The position numbers were made by a program, and so were the translations under genes. The notes beneath the pieces were generated by a model. That model made no database searches, was not told where the DNA came from, and worked only from the letters and a program-made list of their open reading frames with translations. A DNA stretch of 64,000 nt from Lentimicrobiaceae bacterium (GTDB taxonomy: Bacteria; Bacteroidota; Bacteroidia; Bacteroidales; JAGNHN01): assembly GCA_018001695.1 (NCBI GenBank), contig JAGNHN010000008.1, forward strand, positions 17,640 through 81,639. The letters run 5' to 3'. This document shows, piece after piece, positions 49,034 through 58,230 of this stretch (position 1 is the stretch's first letter; every line of letters starts with the position of its first letter).

Positions 49034-49771
49034 TTAATGCTTTAATAAATTGATTGTATGATGGATGAGGTTAATATTCCCTGCTGGTCCATGCCCTGGA
49101 ACGACCCATTTTGCGCTGGAAAAACGCTGCAAAAGATGGTTCATCGTCAACGGCCACTGCTCCAGGTCTGCATCAGCGGTATTCCCAAGGTTGGAAGATG
49201 AAGCACTCTTAACCATACACCCGGCAAAGAGGAGCTGCTGATCCGGTAACCATACCACGATGTTGTCGCGGGTATGAGCGGCTCCCGGATACCAGCAAAG
49301 GAGGTGAAGGTCGCCCGCTTCCAGCCATAAGCTGTCTGTGAAAGTTCCATCAGGAAGCGGCAGTCCATGCTCAACACATAATTCATAAGTCCGCTGGTTG
49401 GCAAGGCTGTAAATGCCCTGGCTTTGAATATGATTTAATCCACCCAGGCAATCATCATGAAAGTGATTGATGATGAGTGTTTTAATAGATATGTGCAGGC
49501 TGTCATAGAGGTAGTCAAGAAGCCGCCTGGTCTGATCATCATTGATAGGTGTATCCAATAAAAATCCGCCTTCCGGATGGGCAATGACCAGGCCATTGGA
49601 CGAAAACCGCCCATATCCCGGTGCTTCCGTCCACGTAATATGTTGCCAGACACCCTCCACGAGGGGTATCAGCATAATGTCATCAGCGACCTTCCTGTTC
49701 TTTTCCTGTGCATTCAGGGGAACAGAAATCAACAGAAGCATGACCAGCAGACTGAGGGAAGTTGTTTTCAT
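49034..49771 (-). CDS. Class B1 metallo-beta-lactamase
   Basis: The protein has 245 residues with a signal peptide (ending PLNAQ, about residue 22). All ligands of a subclass B1 two-zinc site are present: His103, His105 and Asp107 (NHFHDDCLGG), His166 (GAAHTRDN), Cys185 (FAGCMVKS) and His227 (PGHG). Lys188, which binds the substrate carboxylate in B1 enzymes, and the NLGN loop (195-198) are also in place. The enzyme should hydrolyse beta-lactams, probably including carbapenems, in the periplasm; substrate range cannot be read from sequence. Its start overlaps the stop of the upstream membrane-protein gene (ATGA), implying translational coupling. No mobile element is nearby, so it looks like a chromosomal resident gene. 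Confidence 0.93.
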   Translation of the reverse strand: MKTTSLSLLVMLLLISVPLNAQEKNRKVADDIMLIPLVEGVWQHITWTEAPGYGRFSSNGLVIAHPEGGFLLDTPINDDQTRRLLDYLYDSLHISIKTLIINHFHDDCLGGLNHIQSQGIYSLANQRTYELCVEHGLPLPDGTFTDSLWLEAGDLHLLCWYPGAAHTRDNIVVWLPDQQLLFAGCMVKSASSSNLGNTADADLEQWPLTMNHLLQRFSSAKWVVPGHGPAGNINLIHHTINLLKH

Positions 49772-51552
49772 CGCAGGGGAGGGTTGTATCCAAGATATTG
49801 ATAATAAGCATTCTTAGCGCGATCATCAGCAGGTGGCAGGGATTGGGATTGGTGGAAGGGGTTGAAGAAGCGCGTTACAAAACGTGCCTGATCTGAGGAT
49901 GGGTATCGCTGCAGACCCTGAAATACATCATGTCCATTGGTTCTGAATCCCAGGCTGTCGATCAGATCATCATGGCTTCCCTGTTTTCGCAGGTATACGG
50001 ATGCCAGCAGATCCCCATAAACCAGGTCAAAGTCTGGCGTCGTCAGCAGATACCGGTGAAGCTGCTGGAAGACGGGTTCGTTTAATAGAACGATGTAGTC
50101 AAACCGCATGTCTGCATCGGCATAAGGCCACACCTTGTCCGGGAACTGGTACAACTTGAAATTGTTCTCAAAGAATATGGCGGGGAAGATGTCCAGGTCC
50201 CTCAGGTCGATATAGGTTTTAAAATGTGGCCGCAATTCCCATAGGAGGAAGGAGGAACAGAGGAAGTCGGTAAATGCTTTGCCTTCTATTTCATGCTGCT
50301 TCAGGAAATTTGCTGCGCCAATGGGGGTCTTTTCGGCATGTACTTCCAGTCCATACCTGTCGCGGGGATTGAAAACCCTGTAATAGAGGTTGCTAACGAC
50401 GCTTACATATATGATCACCCCCACGAGGAGTATGGTGAGACCAACTGAACTTGGCCTCGTGGGATTCTCCTGTCGATGCAGTATTCTGTCAGCGGCCACT
50501 CCCAGCATGGGGACGAAGGCTACCACCAGAAATGGCAGGTTACGGTTGGCCGAAAGGGCCAGATACAACATGGCCAGAAAGAACAAGGTGTATCCTGTTC
50601 CTACCTTCATGATGACACGTTGCCATGGCTTGGGCGGCTTATGTTTCTGAGATGCAGGCGGGCTGGCTGATCCGGCCATGAACTTCAGACAAAACAAAGC
50701 TGCCAGGAGGGCCAGGACGGTTCTCAGGTTCCAGTATTCTCTGACAAAAAACGGGTATAACTCGATGGTATATTTGTTTTCACCCAATTGAGAGAAAATC
50801 TCAACCGGGTGTCCCAACATGATCCATCCCCGTGGGTTTGCGGCGATGGCAACAAAGGCCAGGATGCTTACAAGTGTTATGGTCCATGGTTTCCGCTGCG
50901 CTGATGTACTTCTTGCCCAGTCGCGCTTTTTAAGATAGAGGTACTCGAACCAGGCTCCTCCGGTGAATATGCCCGCCAGCACAACGCCCATGCCGTAGGC
51001 TTCATGGAGGTTGGTCCAGAGTGCCTGCAGTGGTATGAGCAGCCAGATCAGGCGCGTAGAAGTATGCCTGTGGAGTATAAATAACAGGGCAAAAGCAGCC
51101 GTCATTACATGGCTCACTGCTTCTGGCCTTCCTGTCATCCTGTTTTCTAACAGAACCAGCGCCAGGAAGAGTACCAGAACACCACCAAAGCCGGGACGGT
51201 AATCGGGTCCCTGTAGTTTCTTGCCCCATACCCTTATGCTGACAAAGAGGATGTACAACAGGAGCAGGGTAAGAAAAACCTGCAGCAGAGGTAGCATCTC
51301 TGGCCCCCCAAGTCGGGCTGTGAGTGCCTGAAGTACTTCATAGCCCCATTTGACATTGATCCAGGAAGTGCCTTCGTAGGAATACGAAAAAATATCTGTT
51401 TCCGGGATCTGCTGGTTTTCAAGAATATATGTTCCAGTCCGGAGTTGCCACCATAGGTCAGGTTCTCGTATGTTCTTCATGCTCAAGACAATACCACTTA
51501 GAACGAGCAAAATCACTCCTAAGCGGAAAGCGATGCGGTTATCCCTGAGCAT
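49768..51552 (-). CDS. GT-C-type multispanning membrane protein
   Basis: The protein has 594 residues and about ten hydrophobic segments. The first periplasmic loop contains EPDLWWQLRTGTYILENQQI, PETDIFSYSYEGTSWINVKW, the pattern (acidic residue, DxWWxLRTG, PxxDxFS, W) of GT-C glycosyltransferase-like proteins using lipid-linked sugars. A soluble C-terminal part of about 190 residues follows the last membrane segment. It probably modifies an envelope component; acceptor and donor are unknown. It lies 17 bp after the bacterioferritin gene and overlaps the beta-lactamase start by 4 bp. Confidence 0.7.
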   Translation of the reverse strand: MLRDNRIAFRLGVILLVLSGIVLSMKNIREPDLWWQLRTGTYILENQQIPETDIFSYSYEGTSWINVKWGYEVLQALTARLGGPEMLPLLQVFLTLLLLYILFVSIRVWGKKLQGPDYRPGFGGVLVLFLALVLLENRMTGRPEAVSHVMTAAFALLFILHRHTSTRLIWLLIPLQALWTNLHEAYGMGVVLAGIFTGGAWFEYLYLKKRDWARSTSAQRKPWTITLVSILAFVAIAANPRGWIMLGHPVEIFSQLGENKYTIELYPFFVREYWNLRTVLALLAALFCLKFMAGSASPPASQKHKPPKPWQRVIMKVGTGYTLFFLAMLYLALSANRNLPFLVVAFVPMLGVAADRILHRQENPTRPSSVGLTILLVGVIIYVSVVSNLYYRVFNPRDRYGLEVHAEKTPIGAANFLKQHEIEGKAFTDFLCSSFLLWELRPHFKTYIDLRDLDIFPAIFFENNFKLYQFPDKVWPYADADMRFDYIVLLNEPVFQQLHRYLLTTPDFDLVYGDLLASVYLRKQGSHDDLIDSLGFRTNGHDVFQGLQRYPSSDQARFVTRFFNPFHQSQSLPPADDRAKNAYYQYLGYNPPLR

Positions 51553-51569
51553 GGGTTCAGCCCCTTGAT

Positions 51570-52061
51570 TTACTCTGTGGAAGCACCGGCATTGCGGCTG
51601 CGTTCGATGGACTGCAGCGCCAGGTATTTATCACCAAACCGGCTGAGGTTTTCCAGTTCTACATCATACTGGTCAAAATGCCTTTCTTCATCCTCGACCA
51701 GCAATTCAAAGAGCTTCTTGGAAACCGAATCAGCATGCTTGGCACATTCGTTGGCCCAATGGTTGTAGTCATTGGCACTGGAGGTTTCCATCGCAGCGGC
51801 CAGTTCAAGCATCTCCTTGATATCGTGGATCTTCTTCACTTCTTCTGAAGTTACCATCTCCACCTCTCCTTTCAAAAAGAGAATACGTTCAGCCAGTTTT
51901 TCCACATGCATCATCTCCTCAATGGCGGTCCGGCGGAACAGGTTGGCGAGTAGGTCAAATCCCTGGTCATCACAATGGAAATGGAAATACATGTACTGAT
52001 GAACCGCTGTCAGTTCATCGGCAACAGCCTTGTTCAGTAATTCAATGCTCTTTTCTTTCAT
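51570..52061 (-). CDS. bfr: Bacterioferritin
   Basis: The protein has 163 residues, the usual length. The di-iron ferroxidase ligands are recognisable: Glu16, Glu49, His52, Glu105, Glu125 and His128 (in ADELTAVHQY, EEMMHVEKL, NECAKHADSV and EDEERHFD). Met50 is at the position of the haem-coordinating methionine of E. coli Bfr. It stores iron as ferric mineral and detoxifies peroxide. It lies 27 bp downstream of the DUF454 gene and 17 bp upstream of the GT-C-type gene. Confidence 0.92.
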   Translation of the reverse strand: MKEKSIELLNKAVADELTAVHQYMYFHFHCDDQGFDLLANLFRRTAIEEMMHVEKLAERILFLKGEVEMVTSEEVKKIHDIKEMLELAAAMETSSANDYNHWANECAKHADSVSKKLFELLVEDEERHFDQYDVELENLSRFGDKYLALQSIERSRNAGASTE

Positions 52062-52088
52062 GGGTTAAAACGTTTGTTTTATAAGTGA

Positions 52089-52496
52089 TTACTTTGTGTT
52101 ATCCTCAGGGTTTCGCGAGTTACCGGATGAATATTCATCTGCAAGCGGGAGAAAAAACAGTGCCAGGGTACCGGCCAGTCCCAATATCAGCAATAGTACC
52201 TGCAGCCATGCTTCATTGATTAAAAAGAATGAGGCCAGGATCATCCCCCACATCATGATCAGGGATATATTTCTTGCTCTCAGGGTGATGCCGCCATTTT
52301 CTTTGTATTGCCTGACGGGCATTCCCAGAATCCTATGGTTCACAAGGCCGTGATACAGACGGTCAGAGCTGCGCACATACAGTCCTGCAGTGAGGAGTAG
52401 AAAGGGTGTTGTTGGCAGAACCGGAAGGAAGATGCCTAAAATGCCCAGCCCTAACGAAAGGGTGCCCAGGATCATGAATAGCATCTTCAGTAGCAT
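52089..52496 (-). CDS. DUF454 (YbaN-like) inner-membrane protein
   Basis: The protein has 135 residues. The N-terminal signature LGTLSLGLGILGIFLPVLPTTPFLLL is diagnostic of DUF454. Three or four hydrophobic helices with a short polar tail. The family function is not known. It is the first gene of a tight five-gene minus-strand cluster (DUF454, bfr, GT-C-type, metallo-beta-lactamase, NTF2-like lipoprotein). Confidence 0.85.
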   Translation of the reverse strand: MLLKMLFMILGTLSLGLGILGIFLPVLPTTPFLLLTAGLYVRSSDRLYHGLVNHRILGMPVRQYKENGGITLRARNISLIMMWGMILASFFLINEAWLQVLLLILGLAGTLALFFLPLADEYSSGNSRNPEDNTK

Positions 52497-52659
52497 ATAG
52501 ACAGGTCTTTTTAGTTTTTGAATTGCGCCGTGAAGATAGCCAAGATCGGCAAGCCGGCCAAACCGTTCAGGGAGGTTTTTTCATTTCAACATAGCCCAAA
52601 ACCTTGTTTCATTTATCCTATCTTATCAACAAGCCACCTTCCCGGCAGTCAAAATGGCT

Positions 52660-52667
52660 TACTTTTG
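52660..52667 (+). promoter_or_regulatory. Candidate -7 box of the transketolase operon
   Basis: TACTTTTG matches TAnnTTTG exactly and would place the transcript start near 52674, 20 bp before the ATG at 52694. A good -33 box is not seen. Confidence 0.45.
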
Positions 52668-52693
52668 GGCCGTAACCATTGATCTCTGGTCCT

Positions 52694-53539
52694 ATGTCAG
52701 AAATAGCCGGTCTTCAAAGACTTGCCACCCAGGTTCGCCGGGATATCATTCGCATGGTGCATGCTGCGGAATCGGGACATCCGGGAGGTTCCCTGGGCTG
52801 TGCCGATTTCCTCACAGCGATGTACTTTAAACACATGCGTCATAATCCGCATGATTTTCAAATGAATGGAATTGGTGAGGATGTTTTCTTTCTTTCCAAT
52901 GGACATATTTCTCCTGTTTTTTATAGTGTCCTGGCTCGTAGCGGGTATTTCCCGGTAGAGGAGCTTCGCACCTTTCGCCAGTTGAATTCCAGGCTCCAGG
53001 GACACCCTGCTACCCACGAAGGATTGCCCGGTGTGCGCATCGCCTCCGGGTCGCTCGGACAAGGCTTATCCGTCGCTATTGGTGCAGCCCAGAGCAAGAA
53101 ACTGAATGATGATCCGTTTCTTGTTTATGTATTGATGGGTGATGGTGAGATAGAGGAAGGCCAGGTTTGGGAGGCCGCCATGTACGCAGGCGCAAGGGAG
53201 ATCGACAACCTGATTGCCGTCATCGATATGAATGGCCAGCAGATTGACGGACCGGTTTCCGAGGTGCTGCCGCAGGGTGATGTGGCGGCCAAATGGAAGT
53301 CATTCGGTTGGGAGGTGCTGGAAATGAACGGGAATGATATGAAAGATATCCTTAGTGTTATGGAGTTTGCTAGATTAAAAGCCGGCCAGAAGAAACCGGT
53401 CATGATCCTCATGCAGACAGTGATGGGATATGGGGTGGATTTTATGTCTGGAACACATCACTGGCATGGCGTGGCGCCCAATGATGCACAGGCAGCCCAG
53501 GCCCTGGGCCAGCTTCCCGAAACCCACGGTGATTACTGA
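52694..53539 (+). CDS. Transketolase, N-terminal subunit
   Basis: The protein has 281 residues. The ATG at 52694 is preferred over an upstream TTG at 52679. Thiamine diphosphate and metal motifs are present: AAESGHPGGSLGCAD, GSLGQGLSVAIGAA, and the GDGEIEEGQVWEAAMYAG...N segment. This is the PP-domain half of a transketolase that in many bacteria is split into two polypeptides; the other half is encoded at 54944-55894. It transfers two-carbon units in the non-oxidative pentose phosphate pathway. Its stop codon overlaps the next start (TGATG), so translation is coupled to the von Willebrand A gene between the halves. Confidence 0.93.
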   Translation: MSEIAGLQRLATQVRRDIIRMVHAAESGHPGGSLGCADFLTAMYFKHMRHNPHDFQMNGIGEDVFFLSNGHISPVFYSVLARSGYFPVEELRTFRQLNSRLQGHPATHEGLPGVRIASGSLGQGLSVAIGAAQSKKLNDDPFLVYVLMGDGEIEEGQVWEAAMYAGAREIDNLIAVIDMNGQQIDGPVSEVLPQGDVAAKWKSFGWEVLEMNGNDMKDILSVMEFARLKAGQKKPVMILMQTVMGYGVDFMSGTHHWHGVAPNDAQAAQALGQLPETHGDY

Positions 53540-54930
53540 TGATTCATTACCGGAGACATATTATTTTTAGTTTGCTGCTTGTGTTGTTTGTGATCCCGTT
53601 ATCAGCCCAACCTGAAACGGAAAAGCAGCAGCCACCTCCCCTGACACGCATCCTCTTCGTGTTTGATGCGTCGCAGAGCATGTTCGGCCGGTGGCAGAGT
53701 GATATGAAGATCAATATCGCGCAGAGGCTGCTGTCCAGCCTACTGGATAGCCTCAGGGATGTGCGGAATATGGAACTGGCCCTCAGGGTTTATGGTCACC
53801 AGAAGACCTTCCCGCCACAGGATTGCGATGATTCCAGACTGGAAGTGCCTTTCGGACCGGATAACTTCAGAAAGATCCAGCATGCTTTGAAGGTGATCGT
53901 GCCCAAGGGGACAACTCCCATCGCTTACTCCCTCTCCCTGGCTGCCAATGATTTTCCGCCCTGTGACCGTTGCCGTAATATCATTATACTGATCACTGAT
54001 GGCCTCGAAGAGTGCGGAGGAGATCCTTGCGCTGTGTCGAGGGATCTGCAAAAACGCGGCGTCGTTCTCAAACCCTTCATCATCGGTATCGGCAGGGATT
54101 TCAAACAGGAATTCGACTGCGTGGGAACATATTTCGACGCCTCCAGCGAGCAGGCCTTCAGCAAAGCCCTGAATGTGGCCATCTCGCAGGCTCTGAATTC
54201 CACGACAGCCCAGGTCAACCTGCTGGATGCGCATGGCAATGCCACCGAAACCAATGTCAACATGACCTTTTATGACCATTTGTCGGGACTGGTGAAATAC
54301 AACTATGTGCATACCATGAACCCCAAAGGCTTGCCGGATACCCTGGTCATCGACCCCCTGGTTGTATATGATGTGGAAGTACAGACCATTCCTCCGGTTC
54401 GGAAGGACAGCGTTCATCTAACTGCAGGCCAGCATACCGTGATTCCGGTGATGACCCCAAGGGGGGACCTGATTATCAAGATGGAGAGTACGCAACGACA
54501 GAGTCGTGATCTCAGATGCCTGATCCGCAGAGCAGGGGATGGAACTACATTGCATGTCCAGCAGTTGAACAGGGCTGAACGGTATATCACCGGTGTATAT
54601 GATATTGAAGTATTGACGCTTCCACGAACCATCATTCCTGGGGTTGAAATCACCCAAAGCCGCACCACTACGGTTGAAATCCCTGGCCCCGGCATCGCAG
54701 TTATCCAGAAATCAGCCCATGGCTATGGGAGCCTCTATGTGGAGCAGAATAATAAACTGGAGTGGATTTATAACCTGGGTGAGGACCCGGCACAGGAATC
54801 CCTCCTGTTGCAGCCCGGTCGCTACAGGGTGGTGTTCAGGGGAAAATACGCGAAGAGTTCTCTGAATACGATAGAGAAGCGGTTCACCATCACCTCGGGT
54901 ACAACAACCAACGTAAAAATCTTTGAATAA
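53539..54930 (+). CDS. Secreted von Willebrand factor A-domain protein
   Basis: The protein has 463 residues with a signal peptide (ending PLSAQ, about residue 24). A VWA domain occupies about 36-220 with an intact metal site: DASQS (Asp43, Ser45, Ser47), the Thr of [10 protein letters not shown], and ITDG. Cysteine pairs ([21 protein letters not shown]) suggest disulphides outside the cytoplasm. The C-terminal 240 residues are repeated beta segments ([26 protein letters not shown]). Partner and role are unknown. It sits between the two transketolase subunit genes, overlapping the first by one base and ending 13 bp before the second. Confidence 0.85.
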   Translation: MIHYRRHIIFSLLLVLFVIPLSAQPETEKQQPPPLTRILFVFDASQSMFGRWQSDMKINIAQRLLSSLLDSLRDVRNMELALRVYGHQKTFPPQDCDDSRLEVPFGPDNFRKIQHALKVIVPKGTTPIAYSLSLAANDFPPCDRCRNIIILITDGLEECGGDPCAVSRDLQKRGVVLKPFIIGIGRDFKQEFDCVGTYFDASSEQAFSKALNVAISQALNSTTAQVNLLDAHGNATETNVNMTFYDHLSGLVKYNYVHTMNPKGLPDTLVIDPLVVYDVEVQTIPPVRKDSVHLTAGQHTVIPVMTPRGDLIIKMESTQRQSRDLRCLIRRAGDGTTLHVQQLNRAERYITGVYDIEVLTLPRTIIPGVEITQSRTTTVEIPGPGIAVIQKSAHGYGSLYVEQNNKLEWIYNLGEDPAQESLLLQPGRYRVVFRGKYAKSSLNTIEKRFTITSGTTTNVKIFE

Positions 54931-54943
54931 TCATCAGACTGGC

Positions 54944-55894
54944 ATGGAATACATCAATACTGGCATGAAAGACACCCGCTCCGGATTTGGAGATGCATTG
55001 CTGGAGCTTGGAAAGCACAATCCCAAGGTGGTCGCGCTCTGTGCCGATCTCACCGGATCTCTTAAAATGGGTGATTTTGCGGCGGCCTTTCCCGAACGCT
55101 TTTTTCAGGTCGGCATCGCTGAGGCCAATATGATGGGCATCGCAGCCGGGCTGACGATAGGGGGCTGGATACCGTTCACCGGGACATTCGCCAATTTTTC
55201 AACCTGCCGCGTTTACGACCAGATACGTCAATCCATCGCCTATTCCGGAAAGAATGTGAAGATATGTGCCTCGCATGCCGGTTTGACCCTGGGCGAAGAT
55301 GGTGCCACACACCAAACCCTGGAAGATATGGGTCTGATGAAGATGCTTCCCGGGATGACGGTCATCAATCCCTGCGACTATAACCAGACCTATGCAGCGA
55401 CCTTGGCAGTAGCACAGCATCAGGGCCCTGTCTATCTCCGATTTGGCAGACCCAAAGTCCCCAATTTTATGCCCAGGGAGATACCGTTCGAAATCGGCAA
55501 GGCGATCACCCTTGTTCATGGATCTGATGTCAGCATTTTTGCCACCGGACATCTGGTCTGGAAAGCCCTCGAAGCAGCGCAGGTCCTGCTGAAGGACGGT
55601 ATCCAGGCAGAAGTGATAAATGTGCATACGATTAAACCTTTGGACGAAGACGCTGTCTTATCATCTGTGGCGAGGACAGGCTGTGCGGTCAGCGCCGAGG
55701 AGCACCAACGGCATGGCGGATTGGGTGACAGCATTGCCCAGTTACTCGTCAGGAACAGGCCGGTGCCCATGGAGATGGTCGCAGTGCAGGATACCTTCGG
55801 CGAAAGTGGCAAACCGGAAGCATTGCTCAGCAAGTACGGCCTCGATACCGCAGATATCGTCCATGCCGCCAGGAGTGTCCTGACCAGGAAGTAA
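54944..55894 (+). CDS. Transketolase, C-terminal subunit
   Basis: The protein has 316 residues from the ATG at 54944 (an in-frame ATG at 54965, [12 protein letters not shown], and a TTG at 54923 are alternatives). It has the pyrimidine-binding domain ([31 protein letters not shown] with the catalytic Glu, [37 protein letters not shown]) and the C-terminal domain ([26 protein letters not shown]). It completes the transketolase with the subunit at 52694-53539. Confidence 0.93.
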   Translation: MEYINTGMKDTRSGFGDALLELGKHNPKVVALCADLTGSLKMGDFAAAFPERFFQVGIAEANMMGIAAGLTIGGWIPFTGTFANFSTCRVYDQIRQSIAYSGKNVKICASHAGLTLGEDGATHQTLEDMGLMKMLPGMTVINPCDYNQTYAATLAVAQHQGPVYLRFGRPKVPNFMPREIPFEIGKAITLVHGSDVSIFATGHLVWKALEAAQVLLKDGIQAEVINVHTIKPLDEDAVLSSVARTGCAVSAEEHQRHGGLGDSIAQLLVRNRPVPMEMVAVQDTFGESGKPEALLSKYGLDTADIVHAARSVLTRK

Positions 55895-55938
55895 GCTTCC
55901 CAGTGTCCTTCTCCTGGCCAGTACCGAAAAAATGACCC

Positions 55939-56481
55939 ATGTCTAGGAACCAGGATCAGGACATCATTGCGTTACTGCAGCACCCAGGCGGGCATAAGGA
56001 GGCTTTTGATCTGATTGTAAGCCAATACCATCGTAAGATCTATGAGCATGTGCGCCGCATGGTGATCGACCATGACGACGCAGCAGATGTTGTGCAGGAG
56101 GTGTTCATCAAGATATGGAAAAACTTGGCCGGCTACCGCAAAGATGCAGGCATCTACACCTGGATCTATCGCATCGCTTCCAACGAATCCCTCAATTTTA
56201 TCAAAGCAAAAAAGAGAAGGAGGCTGCTGCCCGACCGCATGCAACCCTTTCAACCTACCGCGTCCTTTCAACAAACGCATGAGGGGGAGGAGATCATGAA
56301 TAAACTGCTGAAAGCCGTCCACCGCCTCCCTGAAAAACAGCAACTGGTCTTTCACCTTCGGTATTTCGAAGAACTGCCCTATGAAGATATTTCGGCCATC
56401 ACACATACATCAACGGGGGCCTTAAAAGCCTCCTATCATTTTGCCGTAAAAAAGATTGAAGAAATCATCAACCAGGTTTAA
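55939..56481 (+). CDS. ECF-type RNA polymerase sigma factor
   Basis: The protein has 180 residues. Region 2 (about 22-90: FDLIVSQYHRKIYEHVRRMV, DAADVVQEVFIKIWKNL, TWIYRIASNESLNFIKAKKRR) and region 4 (about 122-178: LLKAVHRLPEKQQLVFHLRYFEELPYEDISAIT, GALKASYHFAVKKIEE) are clear, with no region 3, as in ECF sigma factors. It should direct RNA polymerase to a stress regulon. The next two genes look like its membrane regulator and a periplasmic sensor or target. It begins 45 bp after the transketolase gene. Confidence 0.93.
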   Translation: MSRNQDQDIIALLQHPGGHKEAFDLIVSQYHRKIYEHVRRMVIDHDDAADVVQEVFIKIWKNLAGYRKDAGIYTWIYRIASNESLNFIKAKKRRRLLPDRMQPFQPTASFQQTHEGEEIMNKLLKAVHRLPEKQQLVFHLRYFEELPYEDISAITHTSTGALKASYHFAVKKIEEIINQV

Positions 56482-56532
56482 ACCACCAATGCGCAGCATT
56501 GTCATACCAATTGTAAAGCACGGAATAACAGC

Positions 56533-57012
56533 ATGCAACCCAACAGTAACCATAAAGATCCCCGCATAAGCCTTGAAACACTGAAAGGCAAGCTGCACCA
56601 GCATGTTCCGGAAGGATATTTCGAATGGCAGGAAAAGAAACTGCTGGAAATCCCGGCAAGGCATCCCCAGGGCCGCATCCGCAGCCTTATCCCGGTATAT
56701 GCCTTAGGTGCGGTCGCCGCGACCATGGCTTTGTTGCTGATGTTCAATATGATATTGCCTGTTTTTCAAACACATAGCATAGAGATATCAGAACAGCAGG
56801 CACTGGAATATATGGATTTGCAGTACGATGCCATGGACCCCAGCCTGCAGATACTGATCATGGATGCCTATACCGATGCCCAACTGAGTATGGGTACCGG
56901 ATGGCTACCGGATGAAACCAGCAATACAGCAGATGACAGTGAGGTCTCCGCCGAATCCGACGAGTACCTGATTGACTTTGCGGAAGAAGAGGAAATCATC
57001 ACCTATCTATAA
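56533..57012 (+). CDS. Single-span membrane protein, possible anti-sigma factor
   Basis: The protein has 159 residues. A cytoplasmic N-terminus of about 55 residues (basic, helical) precedes one membrane helix (about 56-76, LIPVYALGAVAATMALLLMFNMIL) and a very acidic periplasmic tail ending EEEEIITYL. No known anti-sigma motif is seen, but topology, size and position directly after an ECF sigma gene fit that role, as in many Bacteroidota ECF operons. This is inference from context. Confidence 0.6.
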   Translation: MQPNSNHKDPRISLETLKGKLHQHVPEGYFEWQEKKLLEIPARHPQGRIRSLIPVYALGAVAATMALLLMFNMILPVFQTHSIEISEQQALEYMDLQYDAMDPSLQILIMDAYTDAQLSMGTGWLPDETSNTADDSEVSAESDEYLIDFAEEEEIITYL

Positions 57013-57030
57013 ACACAACACCCTTCAACA

Positions 57031-57501
57031 ATGAAAACAAAATCAATTTATCTGGGCGTGCATATTTTGGGCTTATTATTGCTGCTCCCCCTTTTTACCA
57101 TGGCCCAGCCCGGCCCCATGGGGCAACAAAGACACGAACGCGTTGAAGCTGAAAGAATCGCATTCATTACGAGGCAGTTAAATCTCACGCCCGCGGAAGC
57201 CAAGGTGTTCTGGCCCCTCTATAATGAACATGATGCCAAAAGAGACGAGATTCTGAAAAAGCTGAGAACCCGCAACCGTGACCTGATGGAAGGTGAATTC
57301 GATGGTTTATCCGACGAGGAAGCTCTGAAAATGGCTGATGCACAGATTGTTGAGGAGCAGATGTTGCTGGATTTGCGCAAGGAATACCATGCCAAATACA
57401 AGACAGTCCTGCCTCCTGTGAAAATATTGAAGCTATACCAGGCCGAGCGGGAATTCAAGCGGGTTTTGATTCAGAAAATTCGCGGCCCCAAGCGGCCCTG
57501 A
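57031..57501 (+). CDS. Spy/CpxP-like (LTXXQ) periplasmic protein
   Basis: The protein has 156 residues. A signal peptide (ending FTMAQ, about residue 25) is followed by a helical domain with RQLNLTPAEAKVFWPLYNEHDAKRDEILKKL and YKTVLPPVKILKLYQAEREFKRVLI, typical of Spy/CpxP-like proteins that bind unfolded proteins or sense envelope stress. It is the third gene of a likely sigma/anti-sigma/effector operon, followed by a terminator. Confidence 0.8.
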   Translation: MKTKSIYLGVHILGLLLLLPLFTMAQPGPMGQQRHERVEAERIAFITRQLNLTPAEAKVFWPLYNEHDAKRDEILKKLRTRNRDLMEGEFDGLSDEEALKMADAQIVEEQMLLDLRKEYHAKYKTVLPPVKILKLYQAEREFKRVLIQKIRGPKRP

Positions 57502-57527
57502 CCTGGATACTTCAGCGTTCCATCGTA

Positions 57528-57564
57528 AAACCGGCAGGCCCCAGGGCTGAGCCGGTTTCTTTTT
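57528..57564 (+). terminator. Terminator of the ECF sigma operon
   Basis: Stem AAACCGGC / GCCGGTTT with a 15-nt loop, followed by CTTTTT. It lies 27 bases after the Spy-like stop codon, and its T tract directly abuts the -7 box of pnuC. Confidence 0.8.
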
Positions 57565-57571
57565 ACCTTTG
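57564..57571 (+). promoter_or_regulatory. -7 box of the pnuC operon
   Basis: TACCTTTG is an exact TAnnTTTG match. A transcript start near 57578 would give a 32-nt leader to the ATG at 57610, or 14 nt to the ATG at 57592. The -33 region would fall inside the upstream terminator hairpin. Confidence 0.5.
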
Positions 57572-57609
57572 CGCGACCGGACGGCCAAACCATGCTGGCC
57601 GTAAGCGTA

Positions 57610-58230
57610 ATGAACGATTTTTTCAAGCTCTTTGTTGATAACCTCCAGGCAACCACCTTACTGGAAGGCATAGCCGTGCTAACCGGACTGATGAGCGTAT
57701 GGTATGCCCGTAAAGCCCATATACTGGTCTATCCTACCGGTATCATCAGCGTGCTGCTATATGTTTATATCTGCTTTGGGGCGAAGTTGTATGCCGATAT
57801 GGGCATCAATGGCTTCTATTTTGCGATGAGTGTCTATGGATGGTATATGTGGACCCGTAAAGATGCCCATCGCAAGCTCAGGCCGGTGCAGTATTGCTCC
57901 CGGACCGGACATCTCATCAGCCTTGCCGGGGCTGTCGCCTTTTTCCTCCTGATCCGCTATGTGCTGATCCATTATACAGATAGCAATGTGCCCAACTGGG
58001 ATGCCCTCACCACGGCCATCTTCATCATTGCCATGTGGCTGATGGCGCTTAAAAAAGTCGAACATTGGGCATGGTGGATTCTGGGCGACCTTATCTCAAT
58101 TCCATTGTATTTTTCTAAAGCACTGGTTCTTACCAGTTTTCAATATACGGCCTTCTTGATCCTGGCCATTATGGGTTATGTGGAATGGGTGAAAATCGTA
58201 AGACGCAACAATCCGGCTGCCAGCGCATAG
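57610..58230 (+). CDS. pnuC: Nicotinamide riboside transporter PnuC
   Basis: The protein has 206 residues from ATG 57610 (six longer from 57592), normal for PnuC. Seven hydrophobic helices are visible, with family motifs GLMSVWYARKAHILVYPTGIISVLLYVYICF, YADMGINGFYFAMSVYGWYMW and a late KKVEHWAWWILGDLISIPLYFSKALVLTSFQY. It brings nicotinamide riboside into the cell by facilitated diffusion. The overlapping downstream nadR-like kinase would trap it by phosphorylation. Confidence 0.95.
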   Translation: MNDFFKLFVDNLQATTLLEGIAVLTGLMSVWYARKAHILVYPTGIISVLLYVYICFGAKLYADMGINGFYFAMSVYGWYMWTRKDAHRKLRPVQYCSRTGHLISLAGAVAFFLLIRYVLIHYTDSNVPNWDALTTAIFIIAMWLMALKKVEHWAWWILGDLISIPLYFSKALVLTSFQYTAFLILAIMGYVEWVKIVRRNNPAASA

